From Deltaproteobacteria bacterium (GTDB lineage Bacteria; Desulfobacterota; DSM-4660; Desulfatiglandales; HGW-15), in NCBI GenBank assembly GCA_020342025.1, contig CP070840.1, forward strand, positions 2,930,722 through 2,939,174: a stretch of 8,453 nt of DNA, read 5' to 3'. This document shows, piece by piece, positions 5,632 to 8,453 of the stretch. How positions within the stretch are numbered: position 1 is the stretch's first letter; each line of letters opens with the position of its first letter. The notes below the pieces were generated by a model. It ran no database searches. It had not been told where the DNA came from and saw only the letters and a program-made list of their open reading frames with translations. The translations under genes and the position numbers were made by a program.

Positions 5632-6444
5632 ATGTCAGCCAAGAAATCCATATGGCGCTCGGATCAATGGGAGCACAAGAAAAAGAATGACCATGTGAGT
5701 CCGGGAAAAACTGCCCACTTCGGATATCAAGAGGTTCCTGAGGAGGAGAAGGTCAAGTGGGTGATGAGACATTTCAACACCGTGGCGCGCAAATACGACC
5801 TCATGAACTCCCTTCTCAGCTTCGGCATTCATCACCTATGGAAGCGTGCGGCCGTGAGGACGCTCAAACTGAAGGCTGGAGATTGGGTAATCGATGTGTG
5901 CGGGGGCACGGGGGACCTCTCCCTTCTTGCAGCAGAGGCGGTAGGATCCCCTGGGCGAGTCGTACTGTACGATATCAATCGAAAAATGATGGAAATGGGC
6001 AAGCCGAAGGTGGGCAGGTCCCCATTCAGGGAGACGATTACATGTGTTCAGGGAAACGCGGAACAGATCTCATTTCCGGATCAGCGCTTTGATGCTGCTC
6101 TGGTGGGTTTTGGAATCCGGAACTTGACCCACGTGGAAGAGGGCTTCAAGGAGATCCATCGGATCTTGAAGCCCGGGGGAAAGCTGATGTGCCTGGAATT
6201 CTCAAAGCCCACCGCTCCCTTTTTTCGGTGGCTCTATGATATGTATTCCTTTCATATCATGCCCACCCTTGGAGGGCTCATTGTGGGTTCAAAGCAGGCC
6301 TACACCTATCTCCCGCAATCTATAAGGCTTTTCCCTTTGCCAGGTGAATTGTCAGCCCTTTTGGAGAATACGGGGTTTTGCGGGGTAACCTATCGGAAGT
6401 TGACCAATGGCATTGCGGTGATCCATCTCGCGAAAAAAGGCTGA
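5632..6444 (+). CDS. menG: Demethylmenaquinone/ubiquinone C-methyltransferase, MenG/UbiE family
   Basis: This 270-residue SAM-dependent methyltransferase adds the ring methyl group in a late step of menaquinone (or ubiquinone) synthesis. Family hallmarks are visible: the MRHFNTVARKYDLMNSLLSFGIHHLWK signature region near residues 44-70, SAM-binding DVCGGTGDL at 88-96 and FGIRNLTH at 160-167. The ATG at 5632 is preferred over an in-frame TTG at 5587. A GGAG stands about 10 bases upstream of the ATG, and 270 residues is closer to the usual length of about 250. It still has a polar N-terminal extension of about 35 residues rich in Lys and Ser. Whether the substrate is mena- or ubiquinone cannot be told from sequence; menaquinone is likelier for a Desulfobacterota-type host. 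It may support the adjacent respiratory genes but is not in an operon with them. Confidence 0.9.
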   Translation: MSAKKSIWRSDQWEHKKKNDHVSPGKTAHFGYQEVPEEEKVKWVMRHFNTVARKYDLMNSLLSFGIHHLWKRAAVRTLKLKAGDWVIDVCGGTGDLSLLAAEAVGSPGRVVLYDINRKMMEMGKPKVGRSPFRETITCVQGNAEQISFPDQRFDAALVGFGIRNLTHVEEGFKEIHRILKPGGKLMCLEFSKPTAPFFRWLYDMYSFHIMPTLGGLIVGSKQAYTYLPQSIRLFPLPGELSALLENTGFCGVTYRKLTNGIAVIHLAKKG

Positions 6445-6540
6445 GAGAGAATTTTTGGCGGGCCGCTCAATGGGTATTGGCAGAGATGGTCTTGGCAAAA
6501 ATGATTCTGGATCTGCCCCTAGGGCATGACGCCCAATCGT

Positions 6541-6558
6541 TCCGCCAATGTGGGCGGA
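6541..6558. other. Small GC-rich hairpin downstream of menG
   Basis: TCCGCC at 6541-6546 pairs with GGCGGA at 6553-6558 around a 6-base loop. The 171-base gap between the two methyltransferase genes contains no other gene. No T-run follows, so this may stabilise or punctuate the transcript rather than terminate it. Confidence 0.3.
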
Positions 6559-6569
6559 GGTATTAGTCA

Positions 6570-6584
6570 GCGTGGGTCTGCGGT
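6570..6584 (+). repeat. 15-base match to the right end of the MITE-like element
   Basis: GCGTGGGTCTGCGGT here is identical to 4552-4566, inside the right terminal repeat of the element between ccoI and the TauE-like gene. I see no matching left end nearby, so this is either a solo end, a decayed copy, or the core of a dispersed chromosomal repeat. Confidence 0.5.
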
Positions 6585-6615
6585 CACTCTATTTCAGATT
6601 GAGTAAGGTGAGAGA

Positions 6616-7224
6616 ATGAAGTTGAACTGGGCTGAAAGATTAATCGTAAACAATCCACTGCGCGCTATGATGCAGCGGATTGAAATTGGGTTGATCAAAG
6701 GGATGGCGCCACTGAATGAAGGGGCCAAAGTCCTTGAAGTGGGGTGCGGCCGTGGTGCCGGGGCCAAACTTATACGTAAGGAATTTAAGCCTTCCTGCCT
6801 ATATGCCATGGACCTGGATGTGAGGATGGTTCGGAAGGCGAAGGCGTATCTCTCGTCCCATGAAGAGGAGGGGATATCTTTGTTGGTGGGAGATGTTTTT
6901 CGGCTTCCTCTGCCGGATAGAACGCTGGATGCTGTCTTCGGCTTCGGTGTGCTGCATCACGTGCCAGACTGGCGGCGTGCCGCGGCTGAGATCGCCAGGG
7001 TCCTGAAAACGGGTGGCCTCTATTTGATGGAAGAGCTTTACCCCACCGCTTATCAGAACTTCATAACGAAGCGCATCCTTTTCCATCCAGAGGAAGACCG
7101 ATTTTTCAGTCATGACCTGAGGGAGGCCTTGGAGATGGTCAAACTACCGATAAAGGATGCCATTGATTTCAAAAAGATCGGTATCGTTGCCGTTGCCGTT
7201 AAAGGAGTAGGCAGTAAGGAGTAG
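6616..7224 (+). CDS. Class I SAM-dependent methyltransferase (Methyltransf_11 type), substrate unknown
   Basis: This is a 202-residue soluble enzyme with a Rossmann-like methyltransferase fold. SAM-binding motif I is VLEVGCGRGAG at 39-49. The acidic residue that contacts the ribose is D66, in MDLD. GDVFRLPLPD follows at 92-101, then LDAVFGFGVLHHV at 104-116, and the post-motif IARVLKTGGLYLMEEL. These features give the fold but not the substrate. Position after menG suggests, without proving, a quinone, lipid or small-molecule role. The ATG at 6616 follows AAGGTGAG. The last residues (VGSKE) and the stop codon fall inside a 7-base repeat array, so the C-terminus may have been altered by repeat insertion. 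No transmembrane segment is seen. Confidence 0.85.
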   Translation: MKLNWAERLIVNNPLRAMMQRIEIGLIKGMAPLNEGAKVLEVGCGRGAGAKLIRKEFKPSCLYAMDLDVRMVRKAKAYLSSHEEEGISLLVGDVFRLPLPDRTLDAVFGFGVLHHVPDWRRAAAEIARVLKTGGLYLMEELYPTAYQNFITKRILFHPEEDRFFSHDLREALEMVKLPIKDAIDFKKIGIVAVAVKGVGSKE

Positions 7225-7233
7225 GCACTAGAC
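7206..7233 (+). repeat. Heptamer array, + orientation, four units
   Basis: Four adjacent 7-base units are AGTAGGC (7206-7212), AGTAAGG (7213-7219), AGTAGGC (7220-7226) and ACTAGAC (7227-7233). The first units encode the end of the methyltransferase, and its TAG stop falls inside the third unit. An oppositely oriented array of the same unit follows about 40 bases later. Confidence 0.75.
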
Positions 7234-7316
7234 AGTATCCACGCTTAATTTTCATATCTGGAAATAGTTCCCGGTGCTCACTGCCTACTGCCTAGCGCCT
7301 AGTGCCTACTCTTTTT
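7219..7316 (+). terminator. Inverted repeat with T-tract, possible terminator after the methyltransferase
   Basis: GAGTAGGCACTAG at 7219-7231 is exactly complementary to CTAGTGCCTACTC at 7299-7311, and five T's follow at 7312-7316. The 13-base-pair stem plus T-tract has terminator form on the + strand. The roughly 67-base loop is much longer than usual, so efficiency is doubtful. No T-tract is present in the other direction. Confidence 0.35.
7276..7310 (-). repeat. Heptamer array, - orientation, five units
   Basis: Read on the minus strand, five consecutive units are AGTAGGC (7310-7304), ACTAGGC (7303-7297), GCTAGGC (7296-7290), AGTAGGC (7289-7283) and AGTGAGC (7282-7276). The TAG stop of the minus-strand cytochrome b5/DUF2231 gene lies in the first unit. 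Heptanucleotide tandem repeats (STRRs) are known from filamentous cyanobacteria. This array has the same form, and a shared origin is not claimed. Confidence 0.75.
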
Positions 7317-8019
7317 CAATGGGGAACGTGAGTTTGGCGCCGTACCAGCCCATGGCGGTAACGATCGGGAGGAATGAGAGGACAAGGAGGAAGTAGATCA
7401 GACTTGCGATCCCCAAAAAATCCAAGACGTCCGGGACTTTAATCCGCCAGACAAAGACGATGACTTCAATGGCCAGCATGACCATGGCAAGGCGTCTTTT
7501 AATGGTCACAGCCCTGAGAGGTTTTGCCAGGTAATTGAGCCACCACGTGTAGAAACCGGTTATAATAGAGATGACCGTGAAAAGAATGCCCCCCGCCAAG
7601 CAGTGAAGGGCGGTTAATTCAAAGGCCTTGATACCCGTGAACAGGTATAGGATATTGAAAACGGGTGTGCAGAACATGAAGACAATGGGAAAGTGGACGG
7701 TCATAGGATGGGGATGGCGTTTCAACATGGGAAACCTGCCAAGAAGCCAGGACAACGTCTTTGGAATCTTTAGTTCAGAAATTTCTTTCTTCTTTAAGGT
7801 CCCCACATGAGGGTATCTCTCAAGGACCTCCGGGCCATGGGGCGCGGCCTGGAGATCTGAGGTGAGATCTTTTCCCGCATGATGGCGTCTCATATGGACG
7901 CCTCCCTTCCACAACTTGCTGTGGGTGACATCGATGACCTTACCCTGGTGTGAAATATGGACGGGTCTTCCATCTTTACCATCGCACTGTGCGAGCTCTT
8001 CTGGATCAAATTCCTTCAT
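7306..8019 (-). CDS. Cytochrome b5-like heme domain fused to DUF2231 membrane domain
   Basis: This 237-residue fusion is probably a membrane heme protein in an electron-transfer chain, but its reaction is unknown. Residues 4-75 fit the bacterial cytochrome b5-like heme/steroid-binding fold: an FDPEELAQCDGKDG opening, KVIDVTHSKLWKGG, then HMRRHHAGKDL and APHGPEVLERYP. Candidate heme ligands are among H42, H46, H47 and H61, since the classic HPGG motif is absent. HPHPMTVHFPIVFMF at 103-117 is the DUF2231 signature, followed by about four membrane helices. The ATG at 8019 is used because GGAGG (8033-8029) stands 9 bases upstream; an in-frame TTG at 8028 would directly touch that site. The UbiA-family gene ends 25 bases upstream on the same strand, suggesting one operon. 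The final Glu codon and stop lie in a heptamer repeat array. Confidence 0.8.
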   Translation of the reverse strand: MKEFDPEELAQCDGKDGRPVHISHQGKVIDVTHSKLWKGGVHMRRHHAGKDLTSDLQAAPHGPEVLERYPHVGTLKKKEISELKIPKTLSWLLGRFPMLKRHPHPMTVHFPIVFMFCTPVFNILYLFTGIKAFELTALHCLAGGILFTVISIITGFYTWWLNYLAKPLRAVTIKRRLAMVMLAIEVIVFVWRIKVPDVLDFLGIASLIYFLLVLSFLPIVTAMGWYGAKLTFPIEKE

Positions 8020-8044
8020 ACGGGACAACCTCCAAAATCAGATT

Positions 8045-8453
8045 TCAGATCAATATTCTTATTGTGATTAGGACAAGCAGGGCCAACGGATAAAAGCTGG
8101 CTCGGTTAAATAAGAGCAACGCGTGCCTGGGCTCTTTCGTTTTATGGAGTCCAAAAGCGGGAACAATGAGAAGATAAACGCCTACCACAAAGGAGGCAAC
8201 TAAAAAAGGAAGCACAAAACGACCCGATGCAAGCAGAAAAAGGAGAACACCCATGACAACCGTCACGAGGAGTGAACCAAAGACGATCATGCTTGATTTT
8301 TCCGGCCCAAACCGGACAGGAAGGGTCTTGGCCCCAATTCGCCTGTCCACTTCCATCTCGGTCCAATCATTGGGGACATTTTGACCCCCGATTTCCCAGA
8401 AAAAGAGCCATAGAAACAGGACAGCCACGAAAGAGAATGAAGGCTGAGGGTCC
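8045..8453 (-). CDS. UbiA-family polyprenyltransferase, C-terminal part (5'-partial)
   Basis: UbiA-type enzymes are integral membrane proteins that attach a polyprenyl tail to an aromatic acceptor in quinone, heme or related synthesis. About 135 residues are present, and the frame stays open to the window edge. The GTG at 8428 is an internal codon, since coding continues beyond it and it lies mid-helix. The second Asp-rich motif, NDWTEMEVD followed by RRIGAKTLPVRFG (encoded around 8371-8345), is the family's characteristic Mg-diphosphate site. Further membrane helices follow and the protein ends in a hydrophobic segment. The missing N-terminal half would carry the first Asp-rich motif. The substrate cannot be assigned; menaquinone tail attachment (MenA or MqnP-like) would fit the MenG nearby, but heme O/A-type or other roles remain open. 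Confidence 0.8.
   Translation of the reverse strand, partial: DPQPSFSFVAVLFLWLFFWEIGGQNVPNDWTEMEVDRRIGAKTLPVRFGPEKSSMIVFGSLLVTVVMGVLLFLLASGRFVLPFLVASFVVGVYLLIVPAFGLHKTKEPRHALLLFNRASFYPLALLVLITIRILI

Noticed and set aside
6378..6566. A 62-codon + strand frame overlapping the end of menG
   Set aside because: It starts inside menG in another frame, has no ribosome site and shows no protein-like features.
8020..8028. TTG at 8028 as the start of the b5/DUF2231 gene
   Set aside because: The GGAGG ribosome site is directly adjacent to this codon, leaving no spacing. The ATG at 8019 has the correct 9-base spacing.

Overview
The window looks like part of a bacterial chromosome from a respiring Gram-negative organism. 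Membrane-anchored c-type cytochromes, a cbb3-oxidase copper-loading cluster and quinone-type methyltransferase and prenyltransferase genes all fit this. The style, with split small oxidase subunits, CcoI, a TauE/SafE-like protein, and cytochrome b5-DUF2231 beside UbiA, recalls Desulfobacterota ('deltaproteobacteria'). That placement is inference, because no rRNA or other taxonomic marker is present. No rRNA, tRNA, CRISPR array, transposase or phage gene was seen.

Region 1 (1-4387, + strand) is the tail of a cbb3-type (C-family) terminal oxidase operon. It begins inside a monoheme cytochrome c gene that enters from outside the window. After a 136-base repeat-rich gap comes a CcoS-like assembly protein with an extra membrane helix. 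Next is a 91-residue membrane protein resembling CcoQ joined to the CcoP N-terminal anchor, then a 75-residue one-helix protein, then a membrane-anchored monoheme cytochrome c. The region ends with an 833-residue CcoI/FixI-type copper P-type ATPase. The four genes from 861 to 4387 are packed with gaps of 0-1 base. Ordinary CcoP is a single diheme protein. Here its anchor and heme-bearing parts seem to lie on separate genes.

Region 2 (4388-5631) holds a roughly 175-base inverted-repeat (MITE-like) element between convergent genes. It is followed by a minus-strand TauE/SafE (DsbD_2-like) membrane protein of the type often linked to cbb3 copper supply. A 338-base divergent intergenic region comes next, with a good minus-strand sigma70-like promoter and a weak FNR-like box.

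Region 3 (5632-7224, + strand) has a MenG/UbiE quinone C-methyltransferase and a second class I SAM methyltransferase of unknown substrate, separated by 171 bases that carry a 15-base match to one end of the MITE-like element.

Region 4 (7206-8453) starts with two oppositely oriented arrays of 7-base repeats, in which both flanking convergent genes terminate. The minus-strand genes beyond are a cytochrome b5-like/DUF2231 membrane fusion and the C-terminal part of a UbiA-family prenyltransferase that runs off the window.

Taken together, the window links terminal oxidase assembly (copper delivery, heme c subunits) with probable quinone-tail and quinone-ring chemistry. This suggests an aerobic or microaerobic electron-transport neighbourhood. 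The most unusual signals are the split oxidase subunit set, the missing consensus residues in the cytochrome and the ATPase, and three distinct intergenic repeat structures.
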